Made by a program: the position numbers and the translations under genes
Part shown: piece after piece, positions 35,229 through 44,173 of the stretch
Position numbering within the stretch: position 1 is the first letter of the stretch
Layout: the number at the start of each line of letters is the position of its first letter
Source of the DNA: Thiobacillus sp. 63-78
GTDB lineage: Bacteria; Pseudomonadota; Gammaproteobacteria; Burkholderiales; Thiobacillaceae
NCBI GenBank assembly: GCA_001899765.1
Contig: MKWM01000018.1
Span: 124,001-188,000 of the forward strand
Reading direction: 5' to 3'
DNA: 64,000 nucleotides
Notes under the pieces: model-generated
Database searches by the model: none
Told to the model about the DNA's origin: nothing
What the model saw: only the letters and a program-made list of their open reading frames with translations

Positions 35229-36139
35229 ACCTGCCCGACCTGGCGGAACTGATCGCGCTGCGCGGACCGGCCCGCGGCCTCAGCCTGCATGCGCAGCGGC
35301 CTGCCCTGGCACCCCTGCAGGGTTCGCACCGCAGCGTCCAGCGCGGCCGTGGCCTGGAGTTCGAGGAAGTACGGCCCTACGCGCCCGGCGACGACGCCCG
35401 CAACATCGACTGGCGCGTCACCGCCCGGCGCGGCCGGCCGCATACCAAACTGTTCCGGGAAGAACGCGAACGGCCGGTCTGGCTGCTCGCGGATTTGCAT
35501 GCCGGCCTGTATTTCGGCAGCCGCCGCCAGCTCAAGTCCGTCCTGTTGCTGCGCGCGGCAGCCCTGCTGGCCTGGATCGCGGTGTTGAGTGGCGACCGTC
35601 TCGGCGCCCTGATCGCCGACGGCCTGAAGCCGCCGCGCATCTTCCCGCCGCGCGGCCGCGAGGCGGGCGTGCTGCCGGTGCTCGAAGCCTTGGTCGAGGC
35701 GCAGCCGCAGGAGCCCGGCGTGCCCGCCGCCGACAGCCTGAACAGCAGTCTGAGCGGGTTGCGGCCGTTGCTCCAGCCCGGCAGCCTGGTGCTGGTACTA
35801 AGCGACTTCAGCACGCTGGACGAGCACACCGATTCCGTCCTCACCGCGCTGAGCACGCACAGCGATTGCCGGCTGCTGGTACTGACCGATCCGCTGGAAC
35901 GCCATGGCCTGCCTGCCGGCGGCTATCGTGTTGGGCTGCCCGGCCAGCTCTGGTGGCTCGACGGCGCGCGCGACCGTCGGGCCTGGCATGAAAAATGGGC
36001 GGCCCGGCAACGGCGGCTGGAAACCCTGGCCCGCCGGCTCAGCCTGCCCGTGATCCAGCTAGATACGGCGGATGCCGTCGCCGAATCGCTGCCACCGCTG
36101 CTGAGGGGACGGTTGCGGAGCACCGCATGGGCGGCCTGA
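35225..36139 (+). CDS. DUF58 domain protein of the MoxR/Bat operon
   Basis: A 304-residue DUF58 (VWA-like) protein. The conserved block near residue 40 reads GLEFEEVRPYAPGDDARNID, followed by WRVTARRGRPHTKLFREERE. The later VLVLSDFSTLDEHTD region is the VWA-like core, with Asp-Ser motif partly degenerate. These cytoplasmic partners of MoxR are always in this operon type. It overlaps both neighbours: its start by four bases and the DUF4381 gene by 13. Confidence 0.92.
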   Translation: MNLPDLAELIALRGPARGLSLHAQRPALAPLQGSHRSVQRGRGLEFEEVRPYAPGDDARNIDWRVTARRGRPHTKLFREERERPVWLLADLHAGLYFGSRRQLKSVLLLRAAALLAWIAVLSGDRLGALIADGLKPPRIFPPRGREAGVLPVLEALVEAQPQEPGVPAADSLNSSLSGLRPLLQPGSLVLVLSDFSTLDEHTDSVLTALSTHSDCRLLVLTDPLERHGLPAGGYRVGLPGQLWWLDGARDRRAWHEKWAARQRRLETLARRLSLPVIQLDTADAVAESLPPLLRGRLRSTAWAA

Positions 36140-36588
36140 ATAGCGACTGGCTGACCCAGTTGGCGCCGGCTCATGCGCCGGCGCCGCCCGGCTGGTGGCC
36201 GTTGGCACCCGGCTGGTGGGGGCTGGCGCTGCTGCTGGGACTGATTGTGGCCGCCGTGGCCTGGTGGGCCCGGCGTCCTGCCGGCTGCCTGCGCCGCACT
36301 GCCCTGCGCGAACTTGGGCGACTGGAAACCGGAGCGAACGACGACGCGCACCTGGCCGGCGAACTGGAACACCTGATGCGCCGTTATGCGGTCGCGGTAT
36401 ACGGCCGCGAGACCGCAGCCCAGTTGAGCGGGTCGGCCTGGCTGGCCTTCGTCGCCGGACATGGCGGCAAGGAACTGGCCGGCGAGGCGGGGCGCTCGCT
36501 GCTGCGCGCAGCCTACGGCGGGGCGGCTCCGGCCGATCGTGCGCAATGGTTGAAGGGCGCCCGCGGCTTCCTCGGGGCACGGCGGTGA
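36127..36588 (+). CDS. DUF4381 membrane protein of the Bat operon
   Basis: A 153-residue protein with one N-terminal transmembrane helix (GLALLLGLIVAAVAWWA) preceded by a proline/tryptophan-rich PGWWPLAPGWW, and a cytoplasmic helical domain (GELEHLMRRYAVAVYGRETA). This matches the small DUF4381 component between DUF58 and the first VWA protein in proteobacterial Bat loci. Stop overlaps the next start (GTGA). Confidence 0.88.
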   Translation: MGGLNSDWLTQLAPAHAPAPPGWWPLAPGWWGLALLLGLIVAAVAWWARRPAGCLRRTALRELGRLETGANDDAHLAGELEHLMRRYAVAVYGRETAAQLSGSAWLAFVAGHGGKELAGEAGRSLLRAAYGGAAPADRAQWLKGARGFLGARR

Positions 36589-37559
36589 TCCATGCTGCCT
36601 GGCCCTGGATGCTGCTGTGCCTGCCGTTGCCGTGGCTGCTGGCGCGCGCCCTGCCGCCTGCCCGGCCGCAGGGTGTGGCGCTGTTCCTGCCTTTCGCCGC
36701 CGCGCTGGCGGGCGCGGCGCCGGCAGCGGCCATCCGCCAGATGCCGCGCTGGCGCAAATGGCTGTTCGCTCTGGTCTGGCTACTGCTGGTTCTCGCTGCC
36801 ATCCGTCCGCAATGGCTGGGCGATCCGGAAGCGATTGCCGCCACCGGGCGGCGTTTGCTGCTGGCGGTCGACGTGTCCGGCTCGATGGCCAGCCAGGACA
36901 TGGCCGGCGGCGCGACGCGTCTGCAGGTGGTGCAGAAAGTGGCCGGCGATTTCATCCGCCGCCGCCATGGCGACCAGGTCGGACTCATCCTGTTCGGCAC
37001 CCGGCCCTATCTGCAGGCGCCGCTCACACCGGATCTCGACACCGTGGGCCAGTTTCTCAACGAGGCCATGATCGGCGTGGCGGGCACGCAGACGGCTATC
37101 GGCGACGCCATCGGCCTCGCCATCAAGCGGCTCAAACAGGACTCGATCCGATCAGGCCACCAGGGCGACACCGTGCTGATCCTGCTGACCGACGGCAGCA
37201 GCAACGCCGGCGCCATGCCGCCGCTCGAAGCGGCCAGGATGGCCGCCCAGGCCGGGCTGCGCATCTACACCATCGGCGTCGGCGGCGCCGCGCAGGACGG
37301 CTTCTTCGGCGTCAGCGGCAACAGCGATCTTGACGAAGACACGCTGCAGAGCATCGCGAAGATCACGGGCGGCGAATACTTCCGCGCCACCGATGCGGCC
37401 GATCTCGAACGGGTCTATGGCCGCATCGACCAACTGGAGCCCAGTGCCGCGCGCCAGCAGTGGGTTCGCCCGCGCGACGAGTGGTTCGCGTGGCCACTGG
37501 GGCTGGCGCTGCTGCTGAGCCTGCCGGCCGTGCTGGGGAGCGGACGCGCATGGCGCTGA
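36585..37559 (+). CDS. batA: VWA domain membrane protein BatA
   Basis: A 324-residue membrane-anchored VWA protein. Hydrophobic helices flank the domain (near residues 5-20 and 60-75 and at the C terminus FAWPLGLALLLSLPAVL). The metal-ion-dependent adhesion site is complete: AVDVSGSMASQDM near residue 92 (DxSxS), a Thr near AGTQTAIGDAIG and Asp in LLTDGSSNAG. BatA-type proteins contribute to aerotolerance and envelope stress resistance. Starts with GTG at 36585, chosen for the GTGA overlap. Confidence 0.92.
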   Translation: MIHAAWPWMLLCLPLPWLLARALPPARPQGVALFLPFAAALAGAAPAAAIRQMPRWRKWLFALVWLLLVLAAIRPQWLGDPEAIAATGRRLLLAVDVSGSMASQDMAGGATRLQVVQKVAGDFIRRRHGDQVGLILFGTRPYLQAPLTPDLDTVGQFLNEAMIGVAGTQTAIGDAIGLAIKRLKQDSIRSGHQGDTVLILLTDGSSNAGAMPPLEAARMAAQAGLRIYTIGVGGAAQDGFFGVSGNSDLDEDTLQSIAKITGGEYFRATDAADLERVYGRIDQLEPSAARQQWVRPRDEWFAWPLGLALLLSLPAVLGSGRAWR

Positions 37560-38494
37560 TGCAGTCGTTCCACTTCCTGCGGCCGGCCTGGCTGCTGGCG
37601 CTGCCCGTGTTCTGGGGGCTCGCCGTCTGGCTCGCCCGGTGGCGCGGCCGCGGCGGCGACTGGGCGCGGTTCATCGACCCCGACCTGCTGCCTGGATTGC
37701 GCCTGGACGGCGGCGGCAAGCCGGGCCGCTCGCCGTGGCCCTGGCTGGCGCTGGCCTGGACGCTGGCGGCGCTGGCACTGGCCGGACCCAGCTGGCAACG
37801 CGCGCCGGCCGCCGCCTACCGCGGCAACGCGGCCTGGGTGCTGGTGCTCGACCTGTCTCCGTCAATGGCCGACAGCGACCTGCCGCCGAACCGGGTCACC
37901 CGTGCCCGCTATGCGCTCGACGACCTGCTCGACGCCGCGCACGATGCCCGGGTCGGCCTGGTGGTGTTCAGCGACGAAGCCTATACCGTCACGCCCCTGA
38001 CCGATGATGTCGCCACCGTGCGGGCACTGTTGCCCCCCCTCAATCCGGACATCATGCCGACGCCCGGCGACCATCTGGCGCCGGCGCTCGCGCGGGCCGG
38101 CAAGCTGCTCCAACACGGCGGCGCCACATCCGGCCAGGTGGTGGTGCTGACCGACGGGTTCGCCGATCCGGCCGCCGCCTTCGCCGCCGCCGGCACATTG
38201 CGGGCGCACGGCATCGCCGTCCATGTCGTGGGCATCGGCACGCAGGCCCGCTCGGCATTCGGACCACTCGACATTGGCCGGCTACAGCAGCTGGCCACCT
38301 CGGGCGGCGGCCGTTACGTGAACGTGGCCGCTCTGCCCGGTCTCATCGGCGACCTTCAGGCGCAGGCCGCTCGTGCCGGCGTGGCGCGCGCTACCCAGGA
38401 TATCCGGGTCGCGCACTGGCTCGACGGCGGGGTCTGGCTGTTGCCCTGGCTGCTGCTGGCCACCGCCGTGCTGGCGCGGCGCGGCTGGCTATGA
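37550..38494 (+). CDS. batB: VWA domain membrane protein BatB
   Basis: A 314-residue second VWA protein. N-terminal helix near residues 10-27, a second near 60-75, then the VWA domain with VLDLSPSMADSDL near residue 98 (DxSxS), LLQHGGATSGQVVVLTDGFA near 190, and a C-terminal helix WLLPWLLLATAVLARRG. It overlaps batA by ten bases and the TPR protein by four. BatA and BatB probably assemble in the membrane with MoxR acting from the cytoplasm (family knowledge). Confidence 0.91.
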   Translation: MALMQSFHFLRPAWLLALPVFWGLAVWLARWRGRGGDWARFIDPDLLPGLRLDGGGKPGRSPWPWLALAWTLAALALAGPSWQRAPAAAYRGNAAWVLVLDLSPSMADSDLPPNRVTRARYALDDLLDAAHDARVGLVVFSDEAYTVTPLTDDVATVRALLPPLNPDIMPTPGDHLAPALARAGKLLQHGGATSGQVVVLTDGFADPAAAFAAAGTLRAHGIAVHVVGIGTQARSAFGPLDIGRLQQLATSGGGRYVNVAALPGLIGDLQAQAARAGVARATQDIRVAHWLDGGVWLLPWLLLATAVLARRGWL

Positions 38495-39420
38495 TGCGCC
38501 ATCTGGGACTCGCCGGCTTGTTGTGGTGGGCCGTCACGGCGCAGGCAAGCCCGACGTGGAACGGCCTGTGGCGTACCCCCGACCAGCGCGCGCAACAGCT
38601 CCTGCAGCAGGGCAAGGCGGCCGAAGCGTCACGGCTCTTTCAGGATCCGCGCCGCAAGGCGTATGCCGAGTTGCAGGCCGGCAATTTTTCGCAGGCGGCG
38701 CAGGATTTCCATGCGTTCAACGACACCGACGGCCAGTACAACCGCGGCAATGCCCTGGCGCGCGCGGGTCATCTGCAGGAGGCGATCCAGGCCTACGACG
38801 CGGCGCTGGCGCATGATCCGGACAATGCCGACGCGCGGCATAACCGTGAACTGGTGGCGAAGGCCTTGCAGAAACAGTCGCCACCCCCATCACAATCTGC
38901 CTCCGGCAAGGAACAGCAAGGCGGCAAGAGCCCGCCCGGCCAGAGCGGCCAGACACAGCGTGGCCAGAACCCGAGCGATTCGGGCAAGCAGAACATGCAT
39001 GGCGGTGCGCAGAATGGCTCTGCGCCGAAACCGTCTTCCGGCAATGCCGCGCAAACGGGCAAGCCGGGCCAGCACCCGCCCGGCGGTGCCTCGCCCAAAC
39101 CGGGTGGGGCAGATCAGCCAGGCCAGCCGCCATCCGGCCAGCAAGCAGTTGGCCAGGCCGGCCCGTCGCCCGGCCGCCACGCGGACGCGAGCGGCTCGCG
39201 ACAGGATCAGGCGGCGAATGATGCTGCGCAGGCCCGTCACGATGCCGCGGCCGGGCTGGCCAAGCCACAGCAGGCGCCGCAAGCCGTCGATCGCCCGCCC
39301 AGCGAACGCCAGCTTGCCGAAGAACAATGGCTGCGCCGCATCCCGGACGATCCGGGCGGTCTGTTGCGGCGCAAATTCATGATCGAGCATCTGATCCGGC
39401 AGCAAGGGGCGCAACCATGA
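38491..39420 (+). CDS. batC: TPR protein of the Bat operon (BatC-like)
   Basis: A 309-residue exported protein. A signal sequence (GLAGLLWWAVTAQA) is followed by TPR-type helices (residues 30-125; QYNRGNALARAGHLQEAIQA) and then a low-complexity, glutamine-, glycine- and proline-rich linker of about 130 residues. The C terminus (LRRIPDDPGGLLRRKF) is conserved in the family. The position between batB and batD and the TPR domain fit BatC. Confidence 0.88.
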   Translation: MMRHLGLAGLLWWAVTAQASPTWNGLWRTPDQRAQQLLQQGKAAEASRLFQDPRRKAYAELQAGNFSQAAQDFHAFNDTDGQYNRGNALARAGHLQEAIQAYDAALAHDPDNADARHNRELVAKALQKQSPPPSQSASGKEQQGGKSPPGQSGQTQRGQNPSDSGKQNMHGGAQNGSAPKPSSGNAAQTGKPGQHPPGGASPKPGGADQPGQPPSGQQAVGQAGPSPGRHADASGSRQDQAANDAAQARHDAAAGLAKPQQAPQAVDRPPSERQLAEEQWLRRIPDDPGGLLRRKFMIEHLIRQQGAQP

Positions 39421-41165
39421 AAAACCCATGCGGTCTTTTCGTTGCCGTCGCGTTGTGGAGCCTGAGCCTGAGTGCCGTCGCCGCGATCAGCGCCAGACTG
39501 GAGCCGGCCCAAGCCGGTCCGGGTGAAGCGGTCCGGCTCATTCTCGAACACGACGGCCAGACCGGCAAGCCGCCCGACCTCGGTCCGCTCAGGAAGGATT
39601 TCGACGTGCTTGGCCGCAGTACCGGTTCCAGCATCCAGATCGTCAACGGCCGGATGTCGGCGCAGACCGAAATCGACCTGACGCTGATGCCGAAACGCGG
39701 CGGCCTGCTGCAGGTGCCGGCCCTGCAGTGGGATGGCGACACGACACCCGTCCTGACCCTGAGCGTCAGCGGCAACGCGGCCACCGCCCGGCCGGATCAT
39801 GCTCCCACTGGCAACCCGGCGCACATTTTCCTCACCGCGACGCTCGACCAGAAGCAGCCGTACGTCCAGGCCGCCGACACCCTGACGGTACGGCTCTATA
39901 CCGACCAACCGCTATATCAGGCCAGTCTCGAACTGGCGCCTGGCACCGATGTCCTGGTGCAGCAACTGGGCCAGGACAGCCAGACCCGCGTCATGCGCGA
40001 CGGCCGCAGCTATCAGGTCATCGAACGCAAATACCTGCTGTTTCCGCAGCGCAGCGGCACGCTCCATCTCGACGGACCGGTGCTGAATGCCGAGGTGCAG
40101 GACGATCGTGGCGGCAGTGATCCGTTCGGTGGCAACGCTTTCTTCGGCGGGATATTCGGCCGCAATCCGTTCGCCGGCATGATGAATGCCACCCGACCGA
40201 TCCGGGTTCGGGCCGATCCGCTGGTGCTCGACGTGCGTCCGCGTCCCGCCAGCGGAACCGGCCACGACTGGCTGCCCGCGCAAAAGGTGACGTTGACGGA
40301 AACCTGGCAGCCGGATCATGGGTCGTTCCACGTCGGTGATCCCATCACGCGCCACGTGCATCTCGGCGCGCTCGGGCTCACCGCCTCGCAGCTGCCCGAT
40401 CTGAGTCTGCTGATGCCGTTGCCGGAAGGCCTGCGGGCCTATCCGGATCAGGCCAGGCTGGATACCGGCGTGCAGGGCGACGGGGTCGTCGGCACCCGCG
40501 ACCAGGACATCGCCCTGATCGCCAGCCGTTCCGGTCGTTATCAGATCCCTGCGCTGCATCTGTACTGGTGGGACACGACGCGCAACCAGCAGCGTGAAGT
40601 CGAGTTGCCCGCGCGCACCCTGAATATCCTGCCCGGCCCGGCCGGCGCTCCGGCCGCCAGCCCGGCTGCCGGCACGCCGCGGTCACCGGACCGTCCGGCC
40701 GGGCCGGTGGCCGAACGGATGCCGGCCGCCCGCGCGCACGGCTACTGGCTCAGCCTGATGCTGGGCGTGCTCTGGCTGGGGACGTTGACGGCGTGGGGGG
40801 TCAGCCGCCGGCGTCGCCCGCCGGCGCGCCTGGACGCCAGCCGGCCGGCCCCAACCGTGAGCGTCGCGGAGGCACGCAAGGGCTTCCGGCAAGCCTGCCG
40901 CGACGACGACCCGCACGCGGCAAAACGGGCGCTGCTGGACTGGGCGCGCGGCACCTGGCCGCACGATCCGCCACAGGGTCTTCAAGCCTTGTCGGACCGG
41001 CTCGACAATGCCGAAGTGAAAAGTTTACTGAAGCAGCTCGACCGTGGGTGTTATGCCGGGGGCGCATGGGTGGGAAAGCCGCTGGCGGAAATGCTCACGC
41101 ATCTGGATGGGCAGACAAAAAAGAACGTGCCGCCGGCCCCGGGACTGGCCGGGCTCTACCCCTAG
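39417..41165 (+). CDS. batD: BatD family envelope protein
   Basis: A 582-residue protein with signal peptide (GLFVAVALWSLSLSAVA), beta-rich BatD/oxygen-tolerance repeats in the periplasm (QKQPYVQAADTLTVRLYTDQ, FPQRSGTLHLDGP), a glycine/phenylalanine-rich insert (GGNAFFGGIFGRNPFAGM near residue 240), and one transmembrane helix near 440-460 (YWLSLMLGVLWLGTLTAWG) leading to a short cytoplasmic tail. It is the last gene of the moxR-batD operon; no clear hairpin follows. Confidence 0.9.
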   Translation: MKNPCGLFVAVALWSLSLSAVAAISARLEPAQAGPGEAVRLILEHDGQTGKPPDLGPLRKDFDVLGRSTGSSIQIVNGRMSAQTEIDLTLMPKRGGLLQVPALQWDGDTTPVLTLSVSGNAATARPDHAPTGNPAHIFLTATLDQKQPYVQAADTLTVRLYTDQPLYQASLELAPGTDVLVQQLGQDSQTRVMRDGRSYQVIERKYLLFPQRSGTLHLDGPVLNAEVQDDRGGSDPFGGNAFFGGIFGRNPFAGMMNATRPIRVRADPLVLDVRPRPASGTGHDWLPAQKVTLTETWQPDHGSFHVGDPITRHVHLGALGLTASQLPDLSLLMPLPEGLRAYPDQARLDTGVQGDGVVGTRDQDIALIASRSGRYQIPALHLYWWDTTRNQQREVELPARTLNILPGPAGAPAASPAAGTPRSPDRPAGPVAERMPAARAHGYWLSLMLGVLWLGTLTAWGVSRRRRPPARLDASRPAPTVSVAEARKGFRQACRDDDPHAAKRALLDWARGTWPHDPPQGLQALSDRLDNAEVKSLLKQLDRGCYAGGAWVGKPLAEMLTHLDGQTKKNVPPAPGLAGLYP

Positions 41166-41284
41166 CCGCGCTCCCGAATACCGCAATACCGCCTGCCGCC
41201 TGTTGCCCGGGGGCGGCGTGGCTGGAACCTGACACCTTGCGCGGCTGCCGCAAGGGAAGTTGCTTGCAGATAAGCCAAGAAAGC

Positions 41285-41305
41285 CTGAATGCTTGTAGTA
41301 TTCAG
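41285..41305. promoter_or_regulatory. Inverted repeat in the HU promoter region
   Basis: CTGAAT (41285-41290) and ATTCAG (41300-41305) flank a nine-base spacer 27 bp before the HU start, near a TTGCAG that could be a -35 element. A regulatory role is an inference from position. Confidence 0.35.
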
Positions 41306-41332
41306 TTCTCTCAACCAGACGAAGGGTGATTC

Positions 41333-41629
41333 ATGAACAAATCCGAATTGATCGAAGTCGCTGCAACCGAAGCAGACATCAGCAAGGCCGCCGCAGGCAG
41401 AGCGCTCGACGCCATCCTTGACGCGGTCGTCAAAGCCGTGACGAAAGGGGATACCGTGACCCTCGTCGGCTTCGGGACGTTCAAGTCGTCCAAGCGTGCC
41501 GCGCGCACCGGACGCAATCCGCAGACCGGCGCCGAGATCAAGATCGCAGCGTCGACAGTCCCCCGTTTTACCGCAGGCGCCGGCTTCAAGACAGCCGTCG
41601 CGGGCAAGAAGGCAGCAAAAAAGAAGTGA
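41333..41629 (+). CDS. hup: HU family DNA-binding protein
   Basis: A 98-residue histone-like protein with the HU fold: [19 protein letters not shown] at the N terminus, [17 protein letters not shown] near residue 42 and the beta-arm region [12 protein letters not shown] near 64. The usual arm-tip proline region is present as the RNPQTG motif. A lysine-rich tail (AGKKAAKKK) extends beyond the standard 90 residues. Strong AAGGGTG ribosome site before ATG 41333. It bends and compacts DNA. Confidence 0.95.
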   Translation: MNKSELIEVAATEADISKAAAGRALDAILDAVVKAVTKGDTVTLVGFGTFKSSKRAARTGRNPQTGAEIKIAASTVPRFTAGAGFKTAVAGKKAAKKK

Positions 41630-41684
41630 TGTAACCCGGCAGGAGGGGCCGCCCTCGTGGCGCCCTGCCTGCGCTCCATCCGGG

Positions 41685-42962
41685 TCAGATTTCCCCGCCA
41701 GCCGCTCGCGCCAGCAACAACGCCCGTTCCCGCGCATTCTGCGCCAGCTCGGCGGCGCGCGCGAATTCGGCGCGCGCTTCATCGATTCTATCCAGCTTCG
41801 CCAGCAACTCGCCACGTACCGCCGGCAGCAGGTGGTAGCCCTTGAGCGCGGATCCGGCGGCAAGCGACTCGACCAGTTCCAGCCCGGCCGCGGGCCCGAA
41901 GGCCATGCCGACGGCGACCGCGCGGTTGAGCGCCACCACGGGCGAGGGGACGAGCTGCGCCAGCGCGTCGTACAGCGCGGCAATGCGGGCCCAATCGGTG
42001 TCGGCCGCGACAGCGGCGCGCGCATGGCAGGCGGCGATGGCGGCCTGCAGGGTATAGGCGCCGAGCGGACCCGGCAAAGCCCTGGCGTGTTCCAGCGCCG
42101 CCAGTCCGCGCCGGATCAGCAGGCGATCCCAGCGGCCGCGGTCTTGTTCCATGAGCAGGATGGGTGCGCCGCTCGCATCGACGCGCGCCGCCAGCCGCGA
42201 CGCCTGGATTTCCATCAGCGCAAGCAAACCGTGCACTTCAGCTTCCTCCGGCAGACGGCTGGCGAGCACGCGGCCCAGGCGTTGCGCTTCCGCGCACAGC
42301 GCGGGGCGCATCCAGTCGTCACCCACGGTGGCGGCGTAGCCTTCGTTGAAGATCAGATAAAGCACTTCCAGCACCGAAGGCAGGCGCGCGTGCAATGCTG
42401 CGCCGCGCGGCGTCTCGAACGGGACACGCGCTTCGGTGAGGGTACGCCTGGCGCGCACGATGCGTTGCGCGATCGTGGCGGATGGCTTGAGATAGGCGCG
42501 CGCAATCTCCTCCACCGACAGACCGCCGACGACCCTCAGCGTCAGCGCTGAGCGCGCCTCGGGCGAGAGCAGCGGATGACAGGCGGTGAAGACGAGCGCA
42601 AGCAGGTCGTCGCCGATGTCGTCGTCGAGCGCGGCATCGACCGCTTCGGCGAAGTCGGCTGCGCGAATGGCGTGCTGCGTGTCGAGTTCGGCTGCCAGCT
42701 CGGCGTGCTTGGGCACGGCCTGCGTGCGGTGCCGCAGCGCGTCGAACGCACGCCGCTTCGCCGCCGTCATCAGCCAGGCGGCCGGGTTGTCCGGCACGCC
42801 TTCGACCGGCCAGTGCTCCAGTGCCGCGACCAGCGCATCCTGCGCGCATTCCTGGGCCAGCCCGAGATCGCGCGTGAGCCGCGCGACGGCGGCGATGACC
42901 CTGGCCGACTCGATACGCCAGACCGCAGCCAGGGTGTCGGCAACCGCTGCCCGCGCCGTCAC
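41685..42962 (-). CDS. RNA polymerase sigma factor, ECF42-type
   Basis: A 425-residue extracytoplasmic-function sigma factor with a long C-terminal extension. Region 2 is around GLAQECAQDALVAALEHWP and region 4 around VVGGLSVEEIARAYLKPSAT, followed by about 220 residues of helical, TPR-like repeats (LIFNEGYAATVGDD, LPEEAEVHGLLALMEIQASR). ECF42 sigmas lack a classical anti-sigma factor and are encoded beside YCII/DGPF proteins, exactly as here; the extension is thought to be needed for activity. GTG 42962 overlaps the VOC stop. Last gene of the nine-gene cluster. Confidence 0.92.
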   Translation of the reverse strand: MTARAAVADTLAAVWRIESARVIAAVARLTRDLGLAQECAQDALVAALEHWPVEGVPDNPAAWLMTAAKRRAFDALRHRTQAVPKHAELAAELDTQHAIRAADFAEAVDAALDDDIGDDLLALVFTACHPLLSPEARSALTLRVVGGLSVEEIARAYLKPSATIAQRIVRARRTLTEARVPFETPRGAALHARLPSVLEVLYLIFNEGYAATVGDDWMRPALCAEAQRLGRVLASRLPEEAEVHGLLALMEIQASRLAARVDASGAPILLMEQDRGRWDRLLIRRGLAALEHARALPGPLGAYTLQAAIAACHARAAVAADTDWARIAALYDALAQLVPSPVVALNRAVAVGMAFGPAAGLELVESLAAGSALKGYHLLPAVRGELLAKLDRIDEARAEFARAAELAQNARERALLLARAAGGEI

Positions 42963-43369
42963 ACCGCCTCGCCTCGAGGATTCATCTGGAACACCTCCCA
43001 GACATGCCCGTCCGGATCCTGGAAGCCGTGCTGGTACATGAAGCCGTGATCCTGCGGCGCGCTGTAGGTGTTGCCGCCGGCGGCCACCGCTTCCTTCACC
43101 ATCGCATCCACCGCCGCGCGCGATTCGAGCTGCAGCGCCAGCAGCACTTCGGTGGCGGTGTGCGCATCGGCGGGCGGATGCGGGGCGAAGCCGGCGAAGC
43201 GTTGGCGCGTGAGCAGCATGGCGAAGATGTTTTCGCCGACGATCATGCAGGTGGCGGAGTCGTCGGTGAACTCGGGATTGAAGCTGAAACCGAGCCGGGT
43301 GAAGAAGGCGATGGATGCCTTCAGGTCGGCCACGGGCAGGTTGACGAAGAGTTGTTTGACCATGTCCAT
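42959..43369 (-). CDS. VOC (glyoxalase/bleomycin resistance) family protein
   Basis: A 136-residue VOC protein (FVNLPVADLKASIAFFTRLG at the start; GFQDPDGHVWEVFQMNP at the end, with the terminal Glu typical of metal-binding VOC proteins). Its stop overlaps the sigma-factor GTG, so the two are translated together. Enzymatic substrate unknown; VOC proteins are frequent ECF42 neighbours. Confidence 0.88.
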   Translation of the reverse strand: MDMVKQLFVNLPVADLKASIAFFTRLGFSFNPEFTDDSATCMIVGENIFAMLLTRQRFAGFAPHPPADAHTATEVLLALQLESRAAVDAMVKEAVAAGGNTYSAPQDHGFMYQHGFQDPDGHVWEVFQMNPRGEAV

Positions 43370-43431
43370 CTCCTTTTTCGGCCTGCGTCTTGAGCGGGCT
43401 GAGGCGGCTTGGTGCCGGTTTCATCTCAAAT

Positions 43432-43815
43432 TCACGGCGCTCGATCACCCAACCCCAGCGCGCGCGTCGGCGCATCGTCCGCGATCGGCCGCACCTCCAC
43501 GCAGCCGCGCTGCGCACCGGGGATGCGGGCGGCGATCGCGAGTGCCGCGTCCAGGTCCGGCGCCTCGATCAGGTAGTAGCCACCGAGCATTTCCCGTGTT
43601 TCGGCGAACGGCCCGTCGGTGATGTGCGCCTGGCCGTCGCGCACACGCACGGTTTTTGCCGTGTCGGGCGGGGTCAGGCGGTTGCCGGAAACGAAATGAC
43701 CCTCGCGCTTGATCGCCTCGGTGAACGCGGCGTACTCGGCAAAATACCCCGCCGCGTCGGCGGTCTCGAGGTGTTCCATCATCTGTTCGGCACAAATCAG
43801 GCAAATGAATTTCAT
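43432..43815 (-). CDS. YCII/DGPF-domain protein
   Basis: A 127-residue YCII-related protein. The family name motif appears in HITDGPFAETREMLGGYYLI near residue 66, and the N terminus begins MKFICLICAEQ. ATG 43815 is preceded by GAGGA at a good distance. In ECF42 loci these are the predicted main regulatory targets of the sigma factor. A C-terminal extension (RPIADDAPTRALGLGD) is unlike the other two copies here. Confidence 0.88.
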   Translation of the reverse strand: MKFICLICAEQMMEHLETADAAGYFAEYAAFTEAIKREGHFVSGNRLTPPDTAKTVRVRDGQAHITDGPFAETREMLGGYYLIEAPDLDAALAIAARIPGAQRGCVEVRPIADDAPTRALGLGDRAP

Positions 43816-43868
43816 GGCTGCGTCCTCAGGTTCCTGCCGCGCACTCGAGCGTGGAATGTCGATTTCTT

Positions 43869-44171
43869 TCATCCCCCCGCGATGGCGCCGACGACGAGCA
43901 GCGGTTCGCGGCCGGCGGCCACGTCGTCCGGCAAAGGAATATCGGGAGCCAGGTTCGACAGATCGTCCTGGCAGGCATAGAAGCGCACCAGCGGACGCCG
44001 CCGGCCGGTGACGCGATCGCGCACGGCACCGGTAAGCATGGGCCAGGCCGTTTCGAGCGCGTCGAGCACGGCGGCGAGCGTCACCGTATCAGCGATCTCG
44101 AGTTCGAGTTCGGCCGCGCTGTGCGCCAGCGTGTACAGCTGATACGGCAGGACGACGCGAACCGTGGCCAT
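43869..44171 (-). CDS. ThiS/MoaD-like ubiquitin-fold protein ending in Gly-Gly
   Basis: A 100-residue beta-grasp protein (VRVVLPYQLYTLAHSAAELE at the start, VTLAAVLDALETAWPML in the middle). The C terminus is VVGAIAGG, so the terminal Gly-Gly needed for adenylation and thiocarboxylate formation in sulfur carriers is intact. It starts two bases after the BNR gene stop. No E1-like or sulfurtransferase partner is in the cluster, so its acceptor is unknown. Confidence 0.82.
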   Translation of the reverse strand: MATVRVVLPYQLYTLAHSAAELELEIADTVTLAAVLDALETAWPMLTGAVRDRVTGRRRPLVRFYACQDDLSNLAPDIPLPDDVAAGREPLLVVGAIAGG

Positions 44172-44173
44172 GA